DNA of 6,059 nucleotides from Gammaproteobacteria bacterium (lineage in GTDB: Bacteria; Pseudomonadota; Gammaproteobacteria; UBA4575). The notes beneath the pieces are model-generated. The model ran no database searches, was not told the DNA's origin, and saw nothing but the letters and a program-made list of their open reading frames with translations. Position 1 is the first letter of the stretch. Each line of letters begins with the position of its first letter. The position numbers and the translations under genes were made by a program. The stretch covers positions 1 to 6,059 of the forward strand of contig JANQKJ010000115.1 in the NCBI GenBank assembly GCA_028281205.1. Reading direction: 5' to 3'. Shown piece after piece: positions 5,931-6,059 of the stretch.

Positions 5931-6059
5931 ATGCAGTACACGATTAATGATTTACTAGACATCATGCAACGCTTACGCGATCCGCACACAGGTTGCTCCT
6001 GGGATCAAGTGCAAACCTTTCAAACTATAGTTCCCTATACAATAGAGGAAGCCTATGAG
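5931..6059 (+). CDS. mazG: MazG nucleoside triphosphate pyrophosphohydrolase (partial, N-terminal 43 residues)
   Basis: MazG hydrolyses nucleoside triphosphates to monophosphate and pyrophosphate, acting as a house-cleaning enzyme and, in Escherichia coli, lowering ppGpp and modulating starvation death. The visible part matches the family N-terminus closely: LLDIMQRLRDP (8-18), GCSWDQVQTF (21-30), then VPYTIEEAYE (34-43), whose E39, E40 and E43 form the first half of the EExxE...ExxD magnesium site. The frame is open to the right edge. The start is fixed by AGGTGA and by alignment with the known family start. It lies 84 bp after the J-PilZ gene on the same strand and could be cotranscribed with it, though a separate promoter is possible. 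Confidence 0.93.
   Translation, partial: MQYTINDLLDIMQRLRDPHTGCSWDQVQTFQTIVPYTIEEAYE

Overview
The window looks like chromosomal DNA of a gammaproteobacterium of moderate to low G+C. The gene families support this: a DUF484/GAF-type diguanylate cyclase, a hybrid PAS-GGDEF-EAL protein, a MazG very close to the enterobacterial form, a classical Fur box and a Lol-type lipoprotein signal. I cannot name a genus. There are no tRNA or rRNA genes, insertion sequences or CRISPR arrays.

Layout. The left 4.4 kb is a probable minus-strand operon, read from right to left. It starts with a 61-residue ribbon-helix-helix (RHH) DNA-binding protein (4190-4375, TTG start). Next is an 835-residue pseudo-receiver/PAS/PAS/GGDEF/EAL protein (1630-4137), then a 371-residue DUF484-like/GGDEF cyclase (505-1620) only 9 bp further on. 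Last is a putative outer-membrane lipoprotein that runs off the left edge (1-419). The RHH gene is preceded by a plausible sigma-70 promoter that overlaps a two-copy imperfect repeat, which could be its own operator. Positions 4376-4646 hold this promoter, a possible 51-codon plus-strand small ORF (4535-4690) and small inverted repeats. A lone minus-strand gene for a 90-residue protein of unknown family (4647-4919) follows. Its promoter overlaps a 14/15 match to the Fur 7-1-7 consensus, so it should be iron-repressed.

Divergent from it, on the plus strand, is a 244-residue protein joining an N-terminal J domain (HPD motif), a four-cysteine zinc-ribbon-like knuckle and a C-terminal PilZ domain with both c-di-GMP-binding motifs. 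After 84 bp comes the first 43 codons of mazG, cut by the right edge.

How the genes fit together. Within 6 kb there is one enzyme predicted to make c-di-GMP, one that may both make and degrade it, and one predicted c-di-GMP receptor tied to an Hsp70 co-chaperone domain. This suggests a local c-di-GMP module, with an RHH regulator at the head of the enzyme operon and an iron-regulated gene between enzymes and receptor. The assignment of the enzymes and of MazG is firm. The link between the parts, the RHH operator and the roles of the lipoprotein and the Fur-regulated protein are inference.
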